Assembly: GCF_001310085.1 (NCBI RefSeq)
Contig: NZ_CP012643.1
Span: forward strand, 2,959,501-3,023,500
Length of the DNA: 64,000 bases
Source: Rufibacter tibetensis
GTDB taxonomy: Bacteria; Bacteroidota; Bacteroidia; Cytophagales; Hymenobacteraceae
Reading direction: 5' to 3'
The notes under the pieces are model-generated. The model made no database searches, was not told where the DNA came from, and was given only the letters and a program-made list of their open reading frames with translations. Shown here piece after piece: positions 8,565 through 17,617 of this stretch; the stretch's first letter is position 1; each line of letters starts with the position of its first letter. The translations under genes and the position numbers were made by a program.

Positions 8565-9230
8565 CTATTTGTTGTGCCGTATGGCTTGTAGAAATTCCAG
8601 GCGGTACGTGTCCTGCTCAAACAAACCAGAGTACTCAGAGGTGATGGTGCTGCTGCTTACATCATTCACGCCGCGGCTCATCACGCACAGGTGATCGGCT
8701 TCAATGAGTACAGCTACGTTTTTAGACTTGAGCACATCACGCAGTTCCTGGGCAATCTGGCGGGTAAGGCGCTCCTGCACCTGCGGCCGACGGCCAAAAT
8801 ACTGCACAATGCGGTTCAGTTTAGACAAGCCAATAACGTGCTCACTGGGAATATAGGCTACGTGCGCCTTGCCAATAATAGGCACAAAATGGTGCTCGCA
8901 GCTGGAGTAAAGGGTAATGTCACGCTCTACCAGCATCTGGCGGTAGCCATACTTGTTTTCAAAAAGACGGGCGGTAGGGCGGTTCTCGGGGTTAAGTCCG
9001 TCAAAGATTTCTTTCACGTACATTTTGGCTACCCTCTTAGGTGTACCTTTCAGGCTGTCGTCTTCCAGGTCCAGGCCTAGAATCTGCATGATCTCCCTGA
9101 AATGGTGGGCAATGCCTTCAATCTTTTGTTCGTCTGTGAGGTCAAACGCATCTGGGCGCAGAGGCGTGTCTAAAGAACCAGCCAAGTGCTCTTCTTCGGG
9201 ATCTTCCTCGTTCCAATCCCTTCTATCCAT
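8565..9230 (-). CDS. folE: GTP cyclohydrolase I
   Basis: 221 residues from the ATG complementary to 9228-9230, which overlaps the end of queD by 8 bp (ATGGATAG). This points to coupled translation and rules out the longer upstream reading. It converts GTP to 7,8-dihydroneopterin triphosphate, the first step for folate, tetrahydropterin or queuosine precursors. Zinc ligands are in SSCEHHFVPIIGKAH and in DHLCVMSRGV; the GTP-binding segment HVIGLSKLNRIV is conserved. The N-terminal ~35 residues are acidic and variable, as usual. Its partner queD immediately upstream uses the product. Confidence 0.96.
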   Translation of the reverse strand: MDRRDWNEEDPEEEHLAGSLDTPLRPDAFDLTDEQKIEGIAHHFREIMQILGLDLEDDSLKGTPKRVAKMYVKEIFDGLNPENRPTARLFENKYGYRQMLVERDITLYSSCEHHFVPIIGKAHVAYIPSEHVIGLSKLNRIVQYFGRRPQVQERLTRQIAQELRDVLKSKNVAVLIEADHLCVMSRGVNDVSSSTITSEYSGLFEQDTYRLEFLQAIRHNK

Positions 9231-9630
9231 GGTATTCAACAAAATTTCTTTCGGTTTCAAATAAAGTAAGGGACAACGCAAGGTTCTCTGGAAGGTGGGG
9301 GCGTAAACGCTGCCAGATCACCACGGCAATATTCTCAGCGGTGGGGTTTAGATGTTGAAACTCTTCGGTGTCCAAATTCAGGTTTTTGTGGTCAAATTTA
9401 TCTAAAATTTCTGCTTTTATCAGAAGACTCAGCTTTTTCATGTCAAAGACATAGCCGGTGTCCTCATTAATGGGGCCCGTGAGTTTTACAATCAGGTTGT
9501 AATTATGCCCATGATAATTGGGATTATTGCACTTCCCGAAGACGCTCTGATTCTGCTCATTAGTCCAGTTAGGATTATGGAGCCGGTGGGCAGCGTTAAA
9601 ATTCTCTTTTCGGCAGACAGTAACATTCAT
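9223..9630 (-). CDS. queD: 6-carboxytetrahydropterin synthase / 6-pyruvoyltetrahydropterin synthase family
   Basis: 135 residues from the ATG complementary to 9628-9630. Zinc-binding histidines are in FNAAHRLHNP and YHGHNYN, the catalytic cysteine in FGKCNNPNYHGH, and the pterin-binding glutamate near the end (ETERNFVEYHG). The enzyme acts on dihydroneopterin triphosphate, the product of the folE gene that overlaps its 3' end. It gives either the queuosine precursor or pyruvoyl-tetrahydropterin; the sequence alone does not decide between these. The pairing resembles queuosine or biopterin operons, though queC and queE are not nearby. Confidence 0.9.
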   Translation of the reverse strand: MNVTVCRKENFNAAHRLHNPNWTNEQNQSVFGKCNNPNYHGHNYNLIVKLTGPINEDTGYVFDMKKLSLLIKAEILDKFDHKNLNLDTEEFQHLNPTAENIAVVIWQRLRPHLPENLALSLTLFETERNFVEYHG

Positions 9631-9738
9631 ATCTATGAAAACAGGTGTAAATCCAATTTGGTTTTGCTTTATCAATATAATGCTAAATGCATCAAAAAAT
9701 TAAATAGCCCATATGCGTTGGTATGTCAATATTTGTGT

Positions 9739-9746
9739 TAGTTTTG
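9739..9746 (+). promoter_or_regulatory. Bacteroidota -7 box for the coiled-coil protein gene
   Basis: TAGTTTTG matches TAnnTTTG, with GTTG at 9717-9720 as a possible -33 element. It lies 28 bp before the ATG at 9774. Confidence 0.5.
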
Positions 9747-9773
9747 AACTTTGTACCAAAGGAAAATTTATAT

Positions 9774-10607
9774 ATGAGACAAACTTTTACTCGACTAGTG
9801 GCAGTGACTTTGTTACTGATGTTTTGGGGAATGGCACCTTCTGCCCAGGCGCAGGGCGCGAAAGTAGAGGAAGCTGAACTTGTAGTAAACGGGGTTAGCC
9901 GCAAAGGGCAACGTATCACCTTCCAATTGGACAGTAAGGTGGTAGAGAAGTCCTGGAAATCCTACCTGAAAGAGAAATCTGGTAGTTCGGTCAATGGTAC
10001 TTCTTTCTGGCCTTTCGCTAAAGCTACTACCTCCAAAGGAATTTACACCGTTGAAGAGGGCAAGATAGATACTATCAGCAACGCCCCTCTGCACATTGTG
10101 TCTAAGGTAGATGGTACCGCTGACGGCGCCGTGTTGTTTTGGGCATTGGATCTAAACAGCAAACCCCTGAGCCAGCAGGAAACTCCTAAAGAGTGGGACC
10201 GCAGTGCTGGTTTGTTGCAGCAGTTTGCCCGTAACCTTTACCTGGAAGACATCCAAATGCAGGTAGAAGATGCCGAAGATGTGGTGATTTACTCCAAGGA
10301 AGAGGCGAAGCAGATGGCACGTTTGGCTAGTAAGATACAGGCTAAAATTGCCAAACGCCAGGAAGAAAAGGCTCAATTGGAAGCTGCCCTGGCTGCTAAA
10401 ACCAAAGAACTGGAAGGCATGGACAACAAGTTACAGAGCAACCTGTCACGGCAGGAAGCTCTCTTGAATGCCAAAGAGAGAGAGCTAGCAGAAATGGACA
10501 AACGGTTGCAAAAAAGCCTGTTGCGGCAGGAAGTTGCGCTACGTGAAATCGAAATCATGAGCTCCACGATGGAAGCTGTAAAGTCGAAGATTGGTAGAAT
10601 GAACTAA
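9774..10607 (+). CDS. Secreted protein with C-terminal coiled coil, unknown function
   Basis: 277 residues from the ATG at 9774; the longer frame from 9723 would start upstream of the promoter. A signal peptide (LVAVTLLLMFWGMAPSAQAQ) is followed by a ~150-residue globular part with no family I recognise. The last ~100 residues are a charged coiled coil with two repeated segments, KTKELEGMDNKLQSNLSRQE and AKERELAEMDKRLQKSLLRQ, about 33 residues apart. It is probably periplasmic or surface-exposed. It has its own promoter and terminator, so it is a single-gene unit. Confidence 0.8.
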   Translation: MRQTFTRLVAVTLLLMFWGMAPSAQAQGAKVEEAELVVNGVSRKGQRITFQLDSKVVEKSWKSYLKEKSGSSVNGTSFWPFAKATTSKGIYTVEEGKIDTISNAPLHIVSKVDGTADGAVLFWALDLNSKPLSQQETPKEWDRSAGLLQQFARNLYLEDIQMQVEDAEDVVIYSKEEAKQMARLASKIQAKIAKRQEEKAQLEAALAAKTKELEGMDNKLQSNLSRQEALLNAKERELAEMDKRLQKSLLRQEVALREIEIMSSTMEAVKSKIGRMN

Positions 10608-10624
10608 CCCTGTTTGGGTATAAG

Positions 10625-10670
10625 AACAGATCGGCCCTGCGGTAACAACTACTGCAGGGCCGATCTGTTT
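10625..10670 (+). terminator. Intrinsic terminator after the coiled-coil protein gene
   Basis: A 16-bp stem (AACAGATCGGCCCTGC and complement) with a 13-nt loop, ending in TTTT. A copy of the dispersed motif overlaps its end (10668-10691). Confidence 0.88.
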
Positions 10671-10844
10671 TAAAGCCTTTTTAGCTAAAACAGTATCAAA
10701 ATGGAGTTGAAACGTCTTGCAAGCCAAACAGATGAACTTTACTTCTTCTGTTTGTCGTACTTTTGGCTGCCTTTTGCGCAAAAGAAGGGTAAAACAGAAA
10801 CCGGTTGCCTACTAGCCGAAGGTAGATTTTATGACCTGCGTCTA

Positions 10845-10852
10845 TACCTTTG
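10845..10852 (+). promoter_or_regulatory. Bacteroidota -7 box for the bestrophin gene
   Basis: TACCTTTG matches TAnnTTTG and lies 31 bp before the ATG at 10884. Confidence 0.5.
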
Positions 10853-10883
10853 AAGGCTGTAATCGAATTCTCCCGCAGTACCC

Positions 10884-11804
10884 ATGATCATAAGACAAAG
10901 AGAAAATTGGTTTAAGATGCTCTTCGTGTGGAAGGGCTCCGTGTTGCCGGCTATTCTGCCCCGGTTGGGGCTTTTGCTGCTGATCTCAATAGGGGTGGTG
11001 TTTGTGCAAGGCCGCCTGTTTGAATACAAGATTCCGTTGAACCCAGCGGCGTTCACCTTGTTGGGTGTGGCATTGGCCATTTTCTTAGGATTCCGGAACA
11101 ACGCCAGTTATGAGCGTTTCTGGGAAGGCCGAAAACTCTGGGGCTCCCTGCTGATTGACACCCGCTCACTTACCCGGCAGGCATTAACCATGACCGGCCT
11201 TCCCGCCAATTCCCCGGAAGTGCTTTCCTTTGTACGCCTGCTTATTGCCTTCACGTACGCGCTCAAGCACCAACTCCGTCAGTCTGACCCTTTCCTTGAT
11301 TTTCAGCGTCTGCTACCCCATGAGTTAGTGCAGAAGCTGGAGAAAGCCCGGTTCAAGCCAATTCTGCTGCTCAAGGAAATGGGCGTATGGGTGCAGGCCG
11401 GGAAAGAGGCAGGCCGCATAGATTCCATTACCCAAGCCGCCATTGACCATAACCTAAACCAACTCTCGGGCATTGTGGGTGGCTGCGAACGCATAGTCAG
11501 CACACCCATTCCGTATACGTACAATGTGCTGCTGCACCGTACCGTATACTTGTACTGTTTCTTATTGCCATTTGGCTTGGTGGACAGCATCGGCTGGATG
11601 ACGCCCATCATGGTGGTCTTTGTGGGCTACACCTTCATGGCGCTGGAATCTATTGTGACCGAGATAGAAGAACCCTTTGGTACCGAGCCGAACGACCTGG
11701 CCTTGAATGCCATCAGCCAGACCATAGAAGCCTCTCTACTGGAAATGGCCGGTCAGGAAGTACCGAAAGCTCTGAAGCCTAAAAAGAAGTTTATTCTGGA
11801 TTAA
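10884..11804 (+). CDS. Bestrophin family ion channel
   Basis: 306 residues. The N-terminal FKMLFVWKGSVLPAILPRLG and the following helix (LLLLISIGVVFVQG) are typical of bacterial bestrophins. AIFLGFRNNASYERFWEGRK is the family's best-conserved segment, near the first pore helix. A second pair of membrane helices (YLYCFLLPFGLVDSIGWMTP and MVVFVGYTFMALESI) is followed by EIEEPFGTEPNDLALNAI, the other bestrophin signature. These proteins form pentameric anion- or cation-conducting channels in the inner membrane. It is a single gene with its own promoter. Confidence 0.92.
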   Translation: MIIRQRENWFKMLFVWKGSVLPAILPRLGLLLLISIGVVFVQGRLFEYKIPLNPAAFTLLGVALAIFLGFRNNASYERFWEGRKLWGSLLIDTRSLTRQALTMTGLPANSPEVLSFVRLLIAFTYALKHQLRQSDPFLDFQRLLPHELVQKLEKARFKPILLLKEMGVWVQAGKEAGRIDSITQAAIDHNLNQLSGIVGGCERIVSTPIPYTYNVLLHRTVYLYCFLLPFGLVDSIGWMTPIMVVFVGYTFMALESIVTEIEEPFGTEPNDLALNAISQTIEASLLEMAGQEVPKALKPKKKFILD

Positions 11805-11839
11805 CTCTTTCCAGAGGGGAGTGGCATTTAAAATAAAAA

Positions 11840-11884
11840 TCCCGCTTTAAGCCAGATTTTCTCAAAACAGGCCTAAAACGGGAC
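11840..11884. terminator. Bidirectional terminator overlapping a copy of the dispersed motif
   Basis: The arms TCCCGCTTTAAGCC and GGCCTAAAACGGGA pair with small bulges. The right arm contains the dispersed motif copy 11857-11879 (TTTTCTCAAAACAGGCCTAA). It lies between the convergent bestrophin and pirin genes. Confidence 0.7.
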
Positions 11885-11902
11885 AAAATATTTTCCTTCT
11901 GA

Positions 11903-12757
11903 TTAGTGGTTCCAGGAACCGAATTTGCCCTGCTGGTAATCAGCGTAGGCCTGGTGGATTTCGGCTTGGGTGTTCATCACGAAAGGACCTTGCGCTACCA
12001 CGGGTTCGTTGAATGGCACCGCATGCCCGAACAACAGAATGCTGTCTTCAGAGGCCTCTACCGTTAGCTCAGGGGCATCATTGTTAAACTCCACCAGATT
12101 TCTGAACGGCACTTCCTGCCCATTTACCCTAAGGGTACCTTTGATGATGTAAAAGAAGATGTTCCGCTCAGCGGGCACCTGCACGTTTAGGTTTCCGCCG
12201 GGTTGGAAATAGACGGTGCTGAGCACAATGTCTGATAGCGTTTCAAATGCGCCGGTGTGTCCATCCCAGGAGCCGGACACCATGTTTACGGTTACTTTGC
12301 CTTCATCCAGGGTGAACGTGGGAATGCTGTCTTTCTGCAAACCTTCGTAGCGAGGCTCGGTCATTTTATGTTTGGCCGGCAGATTCACCCACAGTTGCAG
12401 AATTTCTAATGGACCACCGGTTTTCTTGAAGTCAGAGGAGGAGACCTCGGCATGAATCAAACCCCGGCCAGCCGTCATCCACTGCACGCCACCGCCGGTA
12501 ATTACGCTTTCGTGTCCGCCCGAGTCTTTGTGCATGATGTCGCCCTCCAGAATGAAGGTAACGGTTTCCATGCCCCGGTGCGGGTGCGGTCCGAACGGCA
12601 GGCCACGGTTATTGGGCTTGTACACCTGGTGCCCGTGGTGGTTCAGAAACAGGAACGGGTCTATCTGCTGCAAGCTGCGCGAGGGCAACGGCGAGTAGGT
12701 GACCAGGTCAGCAATAGGGGAGTACTCGGCTTTATGTATTTTCTTGATGCTTCTCAT
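11903..12757 (-). CDS. Pirin family protein (bicupin)
   Basis: 284 residues. The first cupin holds the metal-binding FGPHPHRGMETVTFILEG, with the further histidine in MTAGRGLIHAEVS. The C-terminal pirin cupin follows (IFFYIIKGTLRVNGQEV). Pirins are cytoplasmic Fe-binding proteins; some have quercetin 2,3-dioxygenase activity, others act in regulation or stress. The metal ligands are intact, so an enzymatic role is possible. It is a single gene, convergent with bestrophin. Confidence 0.93.
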   Translation of the reverse strand: MRSIKKIHKAEYSPIADLVTYSPLPSRSLQQIDPFLFLNHHGHQVYKPNNRGLPFGPHPHRGMETVTFILEGDIMHKDSGGHESVITGGGVQWMTAGRGLIHAEVSSSDFKKTGGPLEILQLWVNLPAKHKMTEPRYEGLQKDSIPTFTLDEGKVTVNMVSGSWDGHTGAFETLSDIVLSTVYFQPGGNLNVQVPAERNIFFYIIKGTLRVNGQEVPFRNLVEFNNDAPELTVEASEDSILLFGHAVPFNEPVVAQGPFVMNTQAEIHQAYADYQQGKFGSWNH

Positions 12758-12841
12758 GTGGGTATACTATTGATGGTGCTATATACGCAAACGGCTACAG
12801 ACGTGCAGAGTGGCCCTGCTTTCCTACGGGTAAGCAGCAGG

Positions 12842-13669
12842 CTATGACAGGAAATGTTTTTCAATGGCGATGGCTACGCCGTCCTCAATGCTGGGCGCGG
12901 TAACTTCTTTAGCGGCCGCTTTGGCCTCATCACGGGCGTTGCCAACGGCAATGCCCAGGCCTACGGCGCCTAGCATTTCCACATCGTTGTAATTGTCACC
13001 AAAGGCCATCACTGACTCCATCCCGAAATCATAGTGTTTTTTCAAAAGCAGCTCTAAAGCGGTGGCCTTGGAAATAGTCTTAGGGGCGATTTCCAGGTAG
13101 CGATCGTTGGACCGGTATATGTGCAACTGCTTCCCGAACCTCGGCTCTAAGGCTTCCCATAGTTTCTGAATTTCCTCGGCAGCGCCCATGCACATCACTT
13201 TGTGCGCTCCGGTAGAAGCGGCCTGCCACTTCTGCAAGACTTCCTGCGTGGAGGAAATGGTAGGCGTTACCTTGGTGTGGCGGATTTCTCGCTCGGTCCA
13301 TTGGTCTTCCTGCGGCGCGTGCCAGTTATCGTTCTGGTACAAACTCACGTTGATGCTGGTGCCCTGGGCTAACTCTGCAATCTCCATACAAACAGAGGCC
13401 GGAATCTGCACGGTGTCCAGCACCTGCGGTTCCTGGGTGGAGTCATCGTACAGCAGCACGTACCCGCCGTTGAAACAGATCATGGGATGGTGCAGAATGC
13501 CTAACTGTTCCTGCAGGTGGCGTACGGCACTGGGTTGCCGGGCTGAGGCCATGATGAAAGGAAGGTTTTTGTCCAGGCGTTGAACGGTGTCAATGGTTCT
13601 TTGGGAAAGCTCGCGGTCACTGTTGAGCAGTGTTCCGTCAATATCGGTGCAAATGGCGCGGATGGTCAT
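12842..13669 (-). CDS. Cof-type HAD-IIB family hydrolase
   Basis: 275 residues from the ATG complementary to 13667-13669 (MTIRAICTDIDGT); another ATG three codons upstream (13678) is equally possible. Motif I is DIDGTLLNSD, with the nucleophile and general acid aspartates. Motif II is in FIMASARQP, the motif III lysine is in ISKATALELLLKKH, and motif IV is GDNYNDVEML. The large cap domain inserted after motif II marks subclass IIB. Members dephosphorylate sugar phosphates, PLP or flavin-type metabolites in the cytoplasm; the substrate cannot be told here. Confidence 0.93.
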   Translation of the reverse strand: MTIRAICTDIDGTLLNSDRELSQRTIDTVQRLDKNLPFIMASARQPSAVRHLQEQLGILHHPMICFNGGYVLLYDDSTQEPQVLDTVQIPASVCMEIAELAQGTSINVSLYQNDNWHAPQEDQWTEREIRHTKVTPTISSTQEVLQKWQAASTGAHKVMCMGAAEEIQKLWEALEPRFGKQLHIYRSNDRYLEIAPKTISKATALELLLKKHYDFGMESVMAFGDNYNDVEMLGAVGLGIAVGNARDEAKAAAKEVTAPSIEDGVAIAIEKHFLS

Positions 13670-13805
13670 GGGATACATCAAAATCTAATTTATTCCGGTA
13701 AAGGTACGGGCAGATGAGAATTAGGGAGGAAAGAAACGGGGAAACGTTTAAACAGAGTTTTCGGAAAGAGGACCAAAGCGGGAAGGATGGGCTCTGGAAT
13801 CTTGG

Positions 13806-14321
13806 TTACAGTTCACGCTTGTCCATTCCCAGAATCTCCCGGAAAGTTTCCTGCCCGGGTTTCAGGCGTTTCAGGTTTTCAATAAGAGTAATGGAACGGT
13901 CAATGCGGAGTTGGGAGCTTTTGACCGCCCCTACGTGCTGAATGATGTAGCGCTGCATGCCTGGTTTGAGTTGGTCAAAACGGGCTTTCCCGGCATCGTC
14001 TTGCAGGAACAATTCAGACAATTCCTCAGGAACAACGGTTCCATATGGACTATCGTCTTTCTCAAGCGAAACTGAAACGGAGTTTCCTTCTTGCAGCCCT
14101 AGTTGCATTAGGCGCTGTTTGGTGAGCGTGATGTAGCCCCGGCCCTGGCCTAGGGCCACAATGCCGCACTGGTAGGTCAAAGTGTTATTGACGGTGCACA
14201 ACAGCCGCACCTTGAACTTACCGCCTAACTGCTGCACAATCTCCTGCGGCACCTCAATATAGTGCGTGCCCATCAGGTACTCTAACTTACCTATGTGAGT
14301 GTTAAATTGAATGGAAGTCAT
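13806..14321 (-). CDS. YdeI/OmpD-associated (DUF1905) family protein
   Basis: 171 residues. The N-terminal half (THYIEVPQEIVQQLGGKFKV, then GIVALGQGRGYITLTKQRL) matches the DUF1905 beta-barrel domain. The C-terminal half (FDQLKPGMQRYIIQHVGAVK, then RIDRSITLIENLKRL) matches the YdeI-type bacteriocin-protection helical domain. It is cytoplasmic and its biochemical role is not established. It is a single gene with no partner. Confidence 0.8.
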   Translation of the reverse strand: MTSIQFNTHIGKLEYLMGTHYIEVPQEIVQQLGGKFKVRLLCTVNNTLTYQCGIVALGQGRGYITLTKQRLMQLGLQEGNSVSVSLEKDDSPYGTVVPEELSELFLQDDAGKARFDQLKPGMQRYIIQHVGAVKSSQLRIDRSITLIENLKRLKPGQETFREILGMDKREL

Positions 14322-14396
14322 AATGAAGGAAGTGATGCGACTATGGACGTTTTCGCTTAATCAACAGGAACAGATTTTCTTCTGTCACAGTTTGGA

Positions 14397-14960
14397 TTAT
14401 ATGGTAACGTGATTATCTGTTTGTTTCCATTGTTCTATTAGTTCCACCAAGCCAGATGAAATACCTTCAAAAAATTTACCTTCCTTTAGTTTAGGCACAA
14501 TTGTATGGTCTATTATTCTTTGACATACCTCATTTGTAAGTATCCTTTCGGTCCCAAGTCCGGTAGAGATCCTAATTCTCTGTAGTTTCTTGCTGAAAAG
14601 AATTGTCAGTCCATTATCTTTCCCTTTTTCGCCTACTCCCCATTCTTCTGATATTTCTAATGCATACTGGTCAAAATCTGAGTAAGGCTCAATGGAGCTT
14701 ACCGTAATAACTGCTATTGCATTTGTAGTTTCTTGGTTATAACCTGTCAGTAGCTTGGTGAGCTCTTGTTCCTGCTCATCTGTAAACACATTTTCAAAAT
14801 CATTTATATATCCAATGGGCTTGGGGAATTTTCTTGCTTTTGAATCTGAGGAAGCAAGTTCAATGGATTGATTTTGAGATTCGGTTTCCTGCGTGGTACA
14901 GCTAGAAGAGATATAACTTAAGATAATCAACAGGAAAAGAATGGCTTTTTGGCATCTCAT
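14397..14960 (-). CDS. TPM-domain (YgcG/DUF477) lipoprotein
   Basis: 187 residues from the ATG complementary to 14958-14960; upstream in-frame codons are ignored because the lipoprotein signal (AILFLLIILSYISSSC) starts here. The rest is a TPM domain: GYINDFENVFTDEQEQEL, AIAVITVSSIEPYSDFDQYA, WGVGEKGKDNGLTILFSKKL and RIRISTGLGTE are the family's signature segments. TPM proteins are envelope-associated and linked to photosystem repair or phosphatase activity in plants; the bacterial function is unclear. The coding sequence is visibly AT-richer than both neighbours, which suggests a different origin. Confidence 0.88.
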   Translation of the reverse strand: MRCQKAILFLLIILSYISSSCTTQETESQNQSIELASSDSKARKFPKPIGYINDFENVFTDEQEQELTKLLTGYNQETTNAIAVITVSSIEPYSDFDQYALEISEEWGVGEKGKDNGLTILFSKKLQRIRISTGLGTERILTNEVCQRIIDHTIVPKLKEGKFFEGISSGLVELIEQWKQTDNHVTI

Positions 14961-15097
14961 GATTGATATACAATATTTAAGTATTAGGTAGGTGGCGAAG
15001 ACGGCCATCAGAACTCTAGTCGGTATAAAATTTAATCGGCTTGTCAGCAAAATGCAGACAAGCCGATTAAAATATCTCTTTTGAGCCTTACATCACG

Positions 15098-16777
<1,680 letters not shown>

Positions 16778-16900
16778 CTAAGAGCGAAGTTAGGAATTGT
16801 GACGACTTTTGGAAAAAGAGTTTCTAAAACCGCAGGTAGCACGGGAATTGACATAGGGCGTTTCGCAGCCCTTTTCAGGAAATAGCCTTAAAACCTTTGG

Positions 16901-17512
16901 CTACTTCACCCACTTCTGAATCAGCTGATCAGCGAAAGCCTCATCTTTCCAGGCCGACAAACGGGTGGGCTGACGGGCATTGACGTTCAGGTACCATTGC
17001 TCCAAAATGCTTTTCACGGCCGGGTAGCGTGCCGAAAAATCACTGTAGGAATTAGGTGAAATGGTTTGCTCGCTGGGTTTGGCGGGCACACTGATCACAA
17101 TATGCCGCAGTTCGCCGCCTGTTTCCAGAATGAGCACGCCTACGGGCAAAATCTCCAGCACGGTACCGGGCTCTTTCTGGTTGCAAAGCACCAACACCGG
17201 CAAAGGCGCGGCAGGTCTTCCGGTCACCGAATCTACCAGGGTGGACGGAATGAAGCCTTCGTTTCCCGGGTAAGGCAAAAACTCCAGCTTGCGCGGTTGC
17301 CCAGCTTCTAGCTCCGCTACAAATTTTTTCTCCTGTGCATTGTACACCTGGGGCAGCGTTGACCCAGAGGGTGTTTCCACTACCGCCTGCCAGTGCTTGG
17401 TTTCTGAGATGGCCGGTAATTCTAAATAATTGGGTTTACAGCTTAGGCAGAATAGGGCCAGGAGCAACAAAGGAAGCTGCCATTTTAGTTGAAGAACAGA
17501 ACGCATGGGCAA
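16901..17512 (-). CDS. Inorganic pyrophosphatase-like lipoprotein, probably catalytically inactive
   Basis: 203 residues with a lipoprotein signal ending LALFCLSC (Cys25). From ~38 on it follows family I inorganic pyrophosphatases along the whole length: FLPYPGNEGFIPSTLVD for the usual PxNYGFIP, PLPVLVL for DPLDVLV, PGTVLEILPVGVLIL, IVISVP, and a C-terminal W-x-AFADQLIQ. The active-site tyrosine is Glu here (N84-E85-G86), and the D-x-D-x-x-D metal site is replaced by AAPLPVLV. The later acidic pair is TGGELRHIV. The metal ligands therefore appear lost while the fold is kept, with no sign of a frameshift. It is probably a pseudoenzyme in the envelope. Confidence 0.8.
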   Translation of the reverse strand: MPMRSVLQLKWQLPLLLLALFCLSCKPNYLELPAISETKHWQAVVETPSGSTLPQVYNAQEKKFVAELEAGQPRKLEFLPYPGNEGFIPSTLVDSVTGRPAAPLPVLVLCNQKEPGTVLEILPVGVLILETGGELRHIVISVPAKPSEQTISPNSYSDFSARYPAVKSILEQWYLNVNARQPTRLSAWKDEAFADQLIQKWVK

Positions 17513-17617
17513 GGGTAGGGTGGTGTTTGGAGCTTGTTTTCTGTAAGGTAAGCTAAAAAAGGGATTCTTTCCAGAAGAACTAGGGCATTGCTCGTTCTCC
17601 TTACCTTTTTCAATGCC

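Noticed and set aside
13714-13941. 75-codon plus-strand frame
   Set aside because: Mostly antisense to the 3' end of the YdeI-like gene, with an arginine/serine-rich shadow composition.
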